Positions 26,374 through 34,800 of a stretch of 64,000 nt of DNA are shown in pieces. Origin of the DNA: Streptomyces sp. Z26 (GTDB taxonomy: Bacteria; Actinomycetota; Actinomycetes; Streptomycetales; Streptomycetaceae); assembly GCF_003665095.1 (NCBI RefSeq), contig NZ_RCHV01000002.1, positions 1,311,501-1,375,500 of the forward strand, read 5' to 3'. Both the position numbers and the translations under genes were made by a program. The notes under the pieces were generated by a model. The model had not been told where the DNA came from. It ran no database searches and saw nothing but the letters and a program-made list of their open reading frames with translations. How positions within the stretch are numbered: position 1 is the first letter of the stretch; each line of letters begins with the position of its first letter.

Positions 26374-26751
26374 TCAGCGGGGCGCGGCGTCCACGAGACC
26401 GGCGCGGTCGGTGCGGTTGAGGACCATCAGCCCGTCGAGGGCGTCCCGGGCGCGGGCCAGCTCCGCGATGCTCGCGGTCAGCCGCTCGCGCTCCCGCTCC
26501 ATGCGCTCCAACGCGCGGTCGGAGTTCTCGGGGCTGGGCGACTCGGAGCAGGGCATCAGGTCGTAGATGGTGCGGCTGGACAGCCCGGCGGCGTACAACT
26601 GCCGTATGCAGGCGACCCGTTCGACCTGGTCGGGGGTGAAGCGGCGCTGACCGCTGGCGCTGCGGGAGCTGGTGAGCAGCCCCTGCTCCTCGTAGTAGCG
26701 CAACGAACGGACACTGGCCCCCGTACGCCTCGCCAACTCCCCGATCCGCAC
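26374..26751 (-). CDS. MerR-family transcriptional regulator (orphan paralogue)
   Basis: 125 residues from GTG 26751, with GGAGG 5 bp upstream. The MerR helix-turn-helix is VRIGELARRTGASVRSLRYY and EEQGLLTSSRSASGQRRFTP; a coiled-coil dimer helix runs 78-115 (ALERMERERERLTASIAELA). It is a close paralogue of the MerR at 48870 (shared GLSSRTI and a following PC pair). That one faces an old yellow enzyme gene. This one faces no gene, although an operator-like site is conserved upstream at 26801. Confidence 0.9.
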   Translation of the reverse strand: MRIGELARRTGASVRSLRYYEEQGLLTSSRSASGQRRFTPDQVERVACIRQLYAAGLSSRTIYDLMPCSESPSPENSDRALERMERERERLTASIAELARARDALDGLMVLNRTDRAGLVDAAPR

Positions 26752-26800
26752 CTGGACCTCCGCATGCCGTCCACCGGGCCCACGTACGCGTCCGCTTCCC

Positions 26801-26828
26801 TGACATGGGCGTGAGGTTCCAGCGTAAC
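26801..26828 (+). promoter_or_regulatory. MerR operator-like site without a target gene
   Basis: Reads TGAC-N6-GTGAGGTTCCAGCGTAAC. Aligned to 49372-49399 upstream of the old yellow enzyme gene it agrees at 20 of 28 positions by eye, including AGGTT and AGCGTA. It is 50 bp upstream of the MerR start and points toward a plus-strand gene that is not there. Confidence 0.55.
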
Positions 26829-26932
26829 GGGTCCGTCGGCGGCCGACCGGCCGGGTCGCGCGCGGACGTACGTCCAGCGAGACCCGTCCGCTCAGCCCCG
26901 CGCCCGGCGCCACGCCCCGGAGGCGTACCGGG

Positions 26933-27523
26933 TCAATACGTCGCGCCGAGCCTCGCGCCGATGTCCCCGGGGAGCGGATAGACGCTCTCGGAGGGGAGTT
27001 GGGCGCGGGCCGCGTCGAGGTCCCCGTTCCGTACGTGCCCGTGGACGCGATGGGCGAGGGCGGTGACGTCGCGCAGATCGGTGATCCACTCGTCCACGTA
27101 GCGCTGCACGGCGACACCGGACAGCCCGATCTGGATCGACCGTTCCGTCCGCGGCTCCAGCCGCAGCGACCGTTCGGGGTCCCACTGCACCCGCACCGGG
27201 CTGGCGTCCTTCTGCTCGCGCCACGACCCGTGGTCGTCGTGCACCGCGCTGTCGTAGTGGCTGAGGCTCGCGTGCCGCAGGGCCCACTCGAACCCGCTCC
27301 GCCGGATCCGTACGGCGAGCACCCGCTCCTGGCCCTCCTTCCCGGCCCAGCCGCAGCGGTACATCATCCAGAGGAACGACGGCTTGATCCACGTCATCCG
27401 CTCCCGCTTGAACGGCGCCACGAAGGTGCCCGCGGCGAGCGCGGCATCGGCTATCGCGGGCGGGTACGCCTGGTACACGACGACGCTCTCGCCGTCGAAA
27501 TCGGCCCGCACCTGTCTGTGCAC
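26933..27523 (-). CDS. DUF4291 family protein
   Basis: 196 residues from GTG 27523 (VHRQVRADFDGESVVVYQAY), chosen because GGAG is 7 bp upstream and the family homology starts there; GTG 27550 and ATG 27574 are further upstream. The family hallmarks are VYQAYPPAIADAAL, FKRERMTWIKPSFLWMMYRC and GWAGKEGQERVLAVRIRRSG. DUF4291 occurs in bacteria and fungi with no established function; the conserved MTWIKPSFLWM and charged residues suggest a ligand-binding or enzymatic fold. It is a single gene on the edge of the accessory block. Confidence 0.9.
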   Translation of the reverse strand: MHRQVRADFDGESVVVYQAYPPAIADAALAAGTFVAPFKRERMTWIKPSFLWMMYRCGWAGKEGQERVLAVRIRRSGFEWALRHASLSHYDSAVHDDHGSWREQKDASPVRVQWDPERSLRLEPRTERSIQIGLSGVAVQRYVDEWITDLRDVTALAHRVHGHVRNGDLDAARAQLPSESVYPLPGDIGARLGATY

Positions 27524-27693
27524 AGAAGTCTCCAAGGGGGTGGCACTCACGGCGCGTTGAGGCGCCGAACACAACGTAACGAGAGCCGGCAGCGGGACGC
27601 ACCCGAGTATCGCGACGCGAACACCGGAGAGGTCGCGGAAACCCGGGACAGGCCAGCACCGCGGGGCTGTTTCAAGCGGCTCGACGAAGCCTC

Positions 27694-28083
27694 CTACGAC
27701 GCCTCGCCAAGTCCAGCCATGCGTCTCGTTTCACTCTCCGAGAGCCAGTACGGAGAGGCAACCACGGAGACCCACCCAGCCGCCTCCTCCTCGGACATGA
27801 AACCCCAATCGGGGTGTCGTTGCACGTAAGCAGCGACCATCTGCCAACGCTCCCGGTGCGCGGAGAGCCGGTAAGCCTTCCTCCACCCTTCCGCAGACTC
27901 CGGATCGGACGCCGCCATCCGACCAGCGACAACGGCTTCGAGCATGGCCCTCAACGCGGCGGCGTACCGAGGGCTCCCCACGTAGATATCCGCTTCACTT
28001 CCCTTACTGAACTTGAAGACGACGGCCGCGCGCAAAAGCGCCTCCACGCTCAGACTGTCGTCAAACTCCACAGCAAACACCAA
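27694..28083 (-). CDS. hypothetical protein in the immunity-like cluster
   Basis: 129 residues from GTG 28083 with a very good AAAGGAG ribosome site. No family is recognised. It starts VFAVEFDDSLSVEALLRAAV and ends with a helical segment (DWGFMSEEEAAGWVSVVASP). It is mostly alpha-helical by inspection, cytoplasmic, with no signal peptide or membrane segment. G+C is lower than in flanking core genes. It follows the CdiI-like gene by about 100 bp on the same strand, so they may share a transcript. A small acidic partner of unknown function in a polymorphic-toxin locus is often an immunity protein, but that is only a guess here. Confidence 0.65.
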   Translation of the reverse strand: MVFAVEFDDSLSVEALLRAAVVFKFSKGSEADIYVGSPRYAAALRAMLEAVVAGRMAASDPESAEGWRKAYRLSAHRERWQMVAAYVQRHPDWGFMSEEEAAGWVSVVASPYWLSESETRRMAGLGEAS

Positions 28084-28184
28084 GGGCTCCTTTCCTGTGC
28101 GAACCGAGTCCTGGCGACCCCGCCGGGACGCGTGCGCTCAGAGTAGTTTTTCTTCTCTCAGTAGTGACTTCGTCATGGCGGCCG

Positions 28185-28661
28185 TCACTCTCCCGTTTCC
28201 GCCAGATCAATGAACCTGTCGATCTGGCTCATCCCGGTGAACCACTCTGAGATCTTGTTGCCATCCTCATCCACAGATTCGCGAGGCCCGAGGGAAAGCC
28301 ACGGGCGGTCCGGGTCGAACACGGGGTCCAGCTCGTCGAGAAAGATCACGGAGTTTTGGACGACCACGAGATCTCCCTCACGGTACAGCGGCCAGCAGAA
28401 CACGAAATTACCGGACTCCGGCTCAGCAACCGAAGAGATGAGACACGAGACAGCCGATTCACCAGGACCTCCCAATCGCCGAAGGGCCCTACGCCAATGC
28501 CGTCGGTAATCAGCAACGCACCAAAGACTCAAGTCCATCGTAAACGTCTCACTGAATCCTCCGACCGTGATTCTTGCTCGCGCTTCACGAGCGCACGCCT
28601 CTTCATTCTCCAGAGCCTCGATCGAGAATCGATCGCTCCTTGAGGCAGCGGGGGTAGCCAT
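28185..28661 (-). CDS. CdiI-like immunity protein (contact-dependent inhibition type)
   Basis: 158 residues from ATG 28661. The pattern ITVGGFSETFTMDLSLWCVADYRR, then SAVSCLISSVAEPESGNFVF, CWPLYREGDLVVVQNSVIFL and DEDGNKISEWFTGMSQIDRF matches, from memory, actinobacterial proteins annotated as contact-dependent growth inhibition immunity proteins (CdiI_4-like). Such proteins bind and block a toxin domain. No matching toxin is adjacent, so it is an orphan immunity gene or protects against non-self toxins. G+C is about 57%, well below the core genome, consistent with transfer. There is no clear ribosome site, so the start is the least certain part. Confidence 0.68.
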   Translation of the reverse strand: MATPAASRSDRFSIEALENEEACAREARARITVGGFSETFTMDLSLWCVADYRRHWRRALRRLGGPGESAVSCLISSVAEPESGNFVFCWPLYREGDLVVVQNSVIFLDELDPVFDPDRPWLSLGPRESVDEDGNKISEWFTGMSQIDRFIDLAETGE

Positions 28662-29008
28662 CCCAGGCACCAGCCCTTTCCTCGCTGATCCGACTTCTTC
28701 CAGCCACCTGCCACGGGCGCCGACACCGTACGCGCCGCACCCAGCCGCCCACCGACAGAGAACCGGCCGCACCAACACGAGTGACGGTTCCCGCCGATCA
28801 TCCTCCCCGCGCACGGCGACGGGATCCAACCGCTTCCCCTGCCCCGCTTCCCACCGGCGCTTTCGATACGTCCCGACACCGCCGTCAAGCAACTCCGCTA
28901 CAGGGCTGGCTGGTTCGTGCCTGGCGCGCAGGGACGGCCAAGGCTGCGTCGGAACCATCGGGCGGGCGAGCCACGTCTCTTGTGCACACACGGTGAAGGG
29001 AACTGGAA
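28662..29008. other. gene-free stretch between two divergent genes
   Basis: 347 bp between the CdiI-like gene and the membrane-protein gene. Frames on both strands are open for short lengths but have no plausible protein character. I see no repeat, hairpin or promoter I would defend. It probably holds both divergent promoters. Confidence 0.5.
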
Positions 29009-29977
29009 ATGGGCAGTCACTTACGCCCGCCGCACACCCCACCCCTTCCCCCGCTTCCGCCCCATCCTCCTCGCCCGCCCGGAGATCCGGGCAACGGACC
29101 GCGGCCCTCCCGGTCGTTGCGGCAAACGCTGAGTGAGGACGAGTGGCCGCCACTGCGTGAGTTGCTGCGGGACCACGGACACCGCTCCGTACTGGTACTG
29201 CTGGTGCCGTGCCTGTGGTGGCTCACGGGAGTGCTGGTGATCGCCTACCAGGTGGCCCGTTCGGCCCGCCGGATCGCCCGCCGCGTCTTCCCGACCCGTC
29301 CGGTGGGACGCATCGAGGACCACACGGTGCTGAGGGTGCAACGGGTGCGGGCGTGGGTCGCCCTCGCCATGTCAGGGGCCCTGCTGGCTGCGTACGGCGG
29401 TGCCTCGGATGCCTGGCGGCAGCTGATGCAACGGCTGTATCTCGCCCCTTGGTTGGCACTGGCGAGTGCGGTGCTGGTGGCGGCTGTGCTGTACGGGGCG
29501 GCCCGGCCCGGGAGGCGGCTGCTCATGCGGGCGCACTTCAGAAGCGCCGGTCTGTCGATCCTCAAGTACGTGGGCGCCTGGGCACTGCTGCCGCTGCTGT
29601 TCGGGGCGGCGTTCACCGGCATGGACGTGCTGATGCCGCACAGCGTCACCGAGACAACCCTGCCTGTGGTGTACGTGCTGGCGCTGGCCTACTGGTCACC
29701 GTTCTGGTGGATCGTCTACTTCCTGTGCTTCGCCTCCGGGCCGGCACTGCGCAACGGCTTCAACCTCTCCGCCATGCACGCGGCACTCCCGGCACTGGCA
29801 ACCTCCGGCGCGGTCTGGGTGTTCGCCCTCGTCTGCCGCATCACGGCCGGCCCGCCACCGGGCCCGGAGGCACTCGCGTCCTGTATCCCGTTCTGCGGCC
29901 CGGTGTCGGTGACGGCACTGGCGTGGTGGGAGATCCACCGCCTGCGGCACCGGCACGGCATGCGCTGGCGCGACTGA
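29009..29977 (+). CDS. polytopic membrane protein of unknown function
   Basis: 322 residues. A Pro-rich N-terminus (residues 1-36, mostly P, R and H) precedes EWPPLRELLRDHGHRSV and about six transmembrane helices: 60-82, 113-130, 144-164, 184-205, 218-242 and 260-280, with a short Cys-containing loop (LASCIPFCGP) before a last hydrophobic stretch near 300. ATG 29009 follows AAGGGA; a start after the Pro-rich part is possible. No family is recognised. It is the only plus-strand gene in the accessory block, between immunity-like genes, and has core-like G+C. Confidence 0.75.
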   Translation: MGSHLRPPHTPPLPPLPPHPPRPPGDPGNGPRPSRSLRQTLSEDEWPPLRELLRDHGHRSVLVLLVPCLWWLTGVLVIAYQVARSARRIARRVFPTRPVGRIEDHTVLRVQRVRAWVALAMSGALLAAYGGASDAWRQLMQRLYLAPWLALASAVLVAAVLYGAARPGRRLLMRAHFRSAGLSILKYVGAWALLPLLFGAAFTGMDVLMPHSVTETTLPVVYVLALAYWSPFWWIVYFLCFASGPALRNGFNLSAMHAALPALATSGAVWVFALVCRITAGPPPGPEALASCIPFCGPVSVTALAWWEIHRLRHRHGMRWRD

Positions 29978-29996
29978 ACCCGGTGGTTTCCGCCCG

Positions 29997-30452
29997 TCAC
30001 GCGCCAAGGCGTCGGGATGAGGGAGGCGAGGGGCCTTGCGGGGGAACCACGCGCCGGGCGAGCACCGCTTCCATGAAGACACTCGGCGGCTGGTATCGGT
30101 GAGCCGTGACGTAGTGGTGCACGAGATCGGGTGCGATCAACCATCTGCCGTCCTCGGACACGACTCTCACCTCGGCGGCGCCCAGGGCGACTTCAGTGCC
30201 GTTCACCTGCGCCAGAAGCGGGTGGCCGAGCTGTTCGCACCCGCGTCCCAGCCGACATGCATGCCAGCCTCTGCTCCTCGCACGAGACTCGTCGCGGCAG
30301 AGCACCCCCAGAGCATCGACGAAGGTGGTCTCGGCATCACCACGAGGAAACACCCAACCCGGCTCCAGCCAGCCCACGTTGACAGCGCACACTGCGTCAG
30401 GGATGGATTCAAGGAGGTACACGTAGGGGGAAAAGTCTCCGTAGCCTGTCAA
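29997..30452 (-). CDS. conserved hypothetical protein, DUF7919-like
   Basis: 151 residues from TTG 30452, chosen because GGAGGG lies 8 bp upstream and the family-like start LTGYGDFSPYVYLLESIP follows. Conserved-looking blocks: CAVNVGWLEPGWVFPRGDAE, SRGWHACRLGRGC, LGAAEVRVVSEDGRWLIAPD and LVHHYVTAHRYQPPSVFMEA. I recall actinobacterial proteins with this pattern under a DUF number near 7919, function unknown; the number is uncertain. It converges with the membrane-protein gene across 19 bp. Soluble, no signal peptide. Confidence 0.7.
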   Translation of the reverse strand: MTGYGDFSPYVYLLESIPDAVCAVNVGWLEPGWVFPRGDAETTFVDALGVLCRDESRARSRGWHACRLGRGCEQLGHPLLAQVNGTEVALGAAEVRVVSEDGRWLIAPDLVHHYVTAHRYQPPSVFMEAVLARRVVPPQGPSPPSSRRLGA

Positions 30453-30642
30453 AGGCGTTTCCCTCCCACATGCGGACCGTGACGGTAGTAACGTACACGC
30501 CGGTCGTAGCCGATAACCGTCGCAGTGAACCACTCGCATACCCGGAAAATACCCAGGGACCGAAAACCGAGCCCTCGCGTAATGTGCCGTCTCATGTCAC
30601 ACAGGTCATTCGGTCGCGCTATATTACTGGCCTGCTGATCTC

Positions 30643-30942
30643 TCACTCCAGAAGGTCATTAATATATACCAGAAGGCTTCCAGGCGTCGAATCCCTGTCG
30701 ATTGTGTTCAAATTTTCCAGGAACTCAATATCGAGAAATCCGCTTGCGCAGAGCGCCAGGAGCGCATTCAACTCCGACTCCAGGGCGGCAAAGTTCGACT
30801 CGACTACCGCTGCGGCAGTCACCACCCCCGCAATGGTATTTACGTCCGCCCGCGAGAGTGACGGCACGATGTCGGTGATCTCGTCAGCAGAAGACTCCCT
30901 CTGTCTCGCGTCTGAAGTAGCGATGCCGCGAATGATATCCAT
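30643..30942 (-). CDS. small hypothetical protein, possible immunity protein
   Basis: 99 residues from ATG 30942 (MDIIRGIATSDARQRESSAD), which has GGAG 6 bp upstream; ATG 30966 and GTG 31014 extend it in frame. It is acidic and all-helical by inspection: DEITDIVPSLSRADVNTIAG, VESNFAALESELNALLALCA and LLVYINDLLE. No family is recognised. It lies in the AT-rich stretch downstream of the Rhs toxin on the same strand, where immunity genes collect, so an immunity role is plausible but unproven. G+C is about 53%. Confidence 0.55.
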   Translation of the reverse strand: MDIIRGIATSDARQRESSADEITDIVPSLSRADVNTIAGVVTAAAVVESNFAALESELNALLALCASGFLDIEFLENLNTIDRDSTPGSLLVYINDLLE

Positions 30943-31132
30943 CGACCGCTCCGCCGAAATAGTCATCTGGAGCTTTTTGTTCCTCAATAGGGAAGAGTGT
31001 GCTGGCTGGGCCACGGGATATGCGTATCATTGGCCGCATTGGGATTGCAGTTAGAAGCATCCACGTACACGGGCAGCGGAACGGGTTCCGTGCACGTCCG
31101 AAGGGTTCGCATTTCCCCAGCGTGCTGCGCGA

Positions 31133-31439
31133 CTACAGGGCCATGCCACCGGAACAACCTGCGGCATCTCGTAACGGGGGGCTTCGACTGTCCGCTGTAC
31201 ATTGCCGTGGATGCGTGAGCAGCTTTACGGTGTCAAACATTTCCACAATGCACTCACCTGCATACCCACAGAAATCCGGCCGAGAATACCTGCACTTCTC
31301 GACACCCTCGATTCAAACACTGATATCAGCTGGATACAGCACATTCGAGCGTAGCCCTGCTGCTGAACTCGCGGATGCTCATCTCGCAGCCTCCAGGCCC
31401 AACTCTTCGTCAAAATGCACGGCCAAAATCGTACTTCAT
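31133..31439 (-). pseudogene. frameshifted remnant of a gene coupled to Imm50
   Basis: ATG 31437-31439 overlaps the Imm50 stop as ATGA, the usual arrangement of a coupled second gene, and begins MKYDFGRAF. It then meets a stop. The next frame continues DEELGLEAAR, another gives RDEHPRVQQQGYARM, then LYPADISV and, after an in-frame stop, IEGVEKCRYSRPDFCGYAGE and CIVEMFDTVKLLTHP. The pieces join into one protein-like chain if at least three frameshifts and one stop are removed. I read this as a decayed immunity-type gene; sequencing error is less likely with so many lesions. Confidence 0.45.
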
Positions 31440-31825
31440 TCGGTTGCATAAGCTGAAATTTTTGCGAGAATAGCAAAATCAGAAACAGCCTGAAGTTTCA
31501 TTTGACGGGAATCGAATCGCGTCGAGATCGCGCCCCCTTCACGAGTGATTATCAGGTCACCGATGATCGTCGTGGAGAAATTCTCCAAGCGCACAGACTG
31601 CAATCCAAATAGATCGATTTGGATTTGCACTGTATCGAAGCCCTGAGCAGCCCACTTACGCGGAGGAGGAGACGGATACTCGGCAAGGTCCATGCGCAAC
31701 GTAAGCTGCGGCCCATCTCTCTTAAGGAAGACCTCATGCATCGAAACAGCCTGGAGTTGAGGTGTGCTGTCTCCGTAGATTGCGTGAATAGCTGTCGCAT
31801 CAATAAGAGCGGTGGTCCAGTCCAT
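31436..31825 (-). CDS. Imm50-family immunity protein
   Basis: 129 residues. The pattern MDWTTALIDATAIHAIYGDS, then LQAVSMHEVFLKRDGPQLTL-RMDLAEYPSPPPRKWAAQGF and TVQIQIDLFGLQSVRLENF fits the Imm50 immunity family of polymorphic toxin systems. ATG 31825 lies 11 bp after the Rhs stop, and its ribosome site (TAGGA) overlaps that stop, so toxin and antidote are made together. It should bind and neutralise the C-terminal nuclease tip of the Rhs protein. G+C is about 48%, the same as the toxin tip and far below the Rhs core, so tip and immunity travelled as a unit. Confidence 0.85.
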   Translation of the reverse strand: MDWTTALIDATAIHAIYGDSTPQLQAVSMHEVFLKRDGPQLTLRMDLAEYPSPPPRKWAAQGFDTVQIQIDLFGLQSVRLENFSTTIIGDLIITREGGAISTRFDSRQMKLQAVSDFAILAKISAYATE

Positions 31826-31836
31826 GATGGTGGTTC

Positions 31837-34800
31837 CTAGTATTCGTAGTGCTGGGAAGTACCAGGGAGTTTACCTGTCCGCGGGTTATCGTAGGGGCGA
31901 ACATTGAAATGACGCCCTTGGTCACCTACACCACCTTCGCCGAACTGGTGACCTGCGGAATGATCCTGAATTATCACCTTACCACCATCAGCTCGCGTGA
32001 ATACATATTCGCGGGACACAATTGGTATACCACGTTCATCAACGATACGCGTTCCAAACTTGTCGGACATAGCTACCCTAGTAACCTCATCAGGATGTTG
32101 CGTACTCGGAATTCCGAGATCCCGTTTAGCCTCTCGAAATGCTTCACTCCGGCTTGCCAGATGTTTGTGTGTTGGTACATCACCACACCCCGGCGCCAGC
32201 CCCAGGGGGTCCGTCCACGTGTGGGGGTTCGGGACGTACGTCGTCGGGTTCGGGGACGGGGTGAGGCCCAGGGGGTCCGGGGTGGTGTAGCGGGCCGTCG
32301 TGGGGTCGTAGTGGCGGTGGAGGTTGTAGTGCAGGCCCGTTTCGGGGTCGTGGTACTGGCCCGGGAAGCGGAGCGGCGTGTACGCCGTCGCGTCCGCGTT
32401 CCACGTCGTGTGCCCCCACAGCGTGCTACGGGTCCGCCAGGCGATGCCGCCGCGCTCGTCGACGAGTTCCGTCGGGGTGCCGACGAGGTCGGTGACGATC
32501 GCGAAGAAGCGCGCGTCGATCTCCGCTTGCGTCGCCGCGTCCGTCAGCCGCTCGGTCTGCGTCAGCGGCGTGAACCCGTCGTGGTCCCAGGTGAGCGTCA
32601 CCGGGTGGGGTAGGTCCGGGGCGGTCGTCGTCTGTTCGATGAGCACCGGCCCGTCCCAGGTGAAGTCCACCCGTTCGACGGTCTCCCCGTCCGCCCCGAG
32701 CCGCGCTTTCGACGTACGACGGCCCAGCACGTCGTACGTGTACCGCCAGGCCGTCCCGTCCGGTGTGGTCACCCCGGTGAGGCGGTCGTCGGCGTTCCAC
32801 GTGTAGTGCCACGTGTCCGGCTTCCGGGAGAGGCGGGTCCGCCGGCGGAGGGTGACGCGGCCCGCCGCGTCGTGTTCGTAGCGGACGCGTCCGGCCGTCT
32901 CGACGCGGGTGCCGGTGTACGTGCGGGTGCCGCGCGCCTCCGGCAGGGCGTGGCCGCCGGGCCAGTCGGCGTGCGTCTGGTTGCCCGCGTCGTCGTACGC
33001 GTACGTCTCCGTCCAGCCCTCCGCCCGTACGCCGGTGACGCGTCCGGTGGCGTCCAGGTCGAAGTGGCGGGCGCCGGAGGGGTCGTCCGTCACGGAGGTG
33101 AGGTTGCCGTCCGCGCGGTAGGCGTAGCTGCGGTGCCGGACCGGCCGGGAGCCGGGCCCCAGTACGGTCACGTCGGTCAACCGGCCCGCCGGGTCCCAGA
33201 GTTGGGTCTGGGTGAGGGTGTCGCCCATGCGGCGGCCGGTCTCGCGTCCCGCCGCGTCGTGGGTGAAGTCCAGGGTGTGCCCGGAGGCGGTGACGGAGGT
33301 GCGGTTGCCCGCCAGGTCGTACGTGAACGTGGAGACCGCGCCGGACGGCGTCACCCGGCGGGTGCGGCGCCCCAGCGCGTCGTAGGTGTGGGTGAGGACG
33401 CGGCCGTCGGCGAACTCCGTACGGGCCCGGCCCAACTTGTCGCGCTGCCAGACCAGTTGGGTGCCCGGCCCGGTGGCTTCGAGGAGCCGCCCCGCCGCGT
33501 CGTACGCGAACGTGGTGACGTCGCCGTCCGCCTCTTTCCGTACGATCCGGCCGAGTTCGTCGTGGGTGTAGGCGACCGTGTCGCCCGACGGGCCGGTACG
33601 GGTGGCCAGTTGGCCCGCCGCGTCGTAGGCGTACGTGAGGGTGCGCCCGTCGAAGTCCGTCTCCGAGGTGAGCCGCCCCGCCGGGTCGTACGCGTAACTC
33701 CACACCAGACCCTGCGGGTCGGTGACGCGGGTGAGCCGCAGCTCGCTGTCGTGCGCGAACTCGTACCGCACCCCGTCCGGCCCGGTCTGCGCCGTCAGCA
33801 GGTCGAAGTGCGTGTACTCGTACGTGCTGACGCCGCCGTTCGCGTCCACGTGCGCGGTGCGGTTGCCCTCGCCGTCGTACGTCCAGCGCTGCCGCGCCCC
33901 GTCCGGCTCCGTACGGGACAGCAGCCGCCCCTCGACCGACCACTCCAGCCGGGTGACGGCGCCCAGCGGGTCGACCAGGGCGACGGGTCGGCCGAACGCG
34001 TCCCGCTCGTACGTGGTGACGGCACCGAGCGGGTCGGTGATCTCGACGGGGAGTCCGGCCGCGTCGCACCGTACGCGGGTGGTGCCGCCCAGCGCGTCGG
34101 TGACGGCCGTGAGGTGGCCGCGGGGGTCGTACGCGTACGCCGTGCGGTGGCCCAGCGGGTCGGTGGCGGAGGTGCGGTTGCCGCGGTCGTCGTACGTGTA
34201 CCGCCACGTCGTGCCGTCCGCGGCGGTGGTGGTGACGGGGAGCCGCAGGTCGTTGTACGTGGCGCTGGTGGCGCGGCCGTCGGGGCGGGTCAGGGTGACG
34301 GGACGGGTGCCGGGCCCGTCGTAGCCGAGGCGGACGGTGCGGCCGAGCGGGTCGGTGCGGGACAGGACGCGGTGGTACGGGTCCCACTCGGTGCGGGTGA
34401 CGGCGCCCAGCGGGTCGGTCTCGGCCACGATCTGGCAGCGGTCGTTGACCACGTAGCGGTAGACGTGGCCGCGCGAGGTGGTGACCGTGGTGACGCGGTG
34501 GCCGGTCTCCGGGTCGGTGTCGTCGTAGGCGAGGCGCAGCTGCACGTGCCCGTCGGTGCCGCCCTCGGCGACGCAGCGGTCGCGGTGGTCGTAGACGTAG
34601 TCGTAGCGGCGGTCGTTGGTGTCGGTCCAGGAGATGACGCGGTGCTCGTCGTCGTACGCGAACCGCAGCGGCAGTCCCGAGGAGCCGGTGACGGAGGTGA
34701 GGTCGGCGCCGGTGTAGCCGTAGCGGACCAGTTCGCGGCCGTCGAGGGAGAGGGCGGTGATCCGGCCGTCCGTCACGGCGAGGTCCAGGCGGTAGCCGCC

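Noticed and set aside
28529..28888. 119-codon minus-strand frame starting in the gap and running into the CdiI-like gene
   Set aside because: No ribosome site, Gly/Arg-rich, and inconsistent with the well-supported frame of the CdiI-like protein.
31225..31476. 83-codon minus-strand frame downstream of Imm50
   Set aside because: It is one of three frames through the broken gene at 31133-31439. Only its middle (RDEHPRVQQQGYARM) fits the reconstructed chain, so it is not an independent gene.
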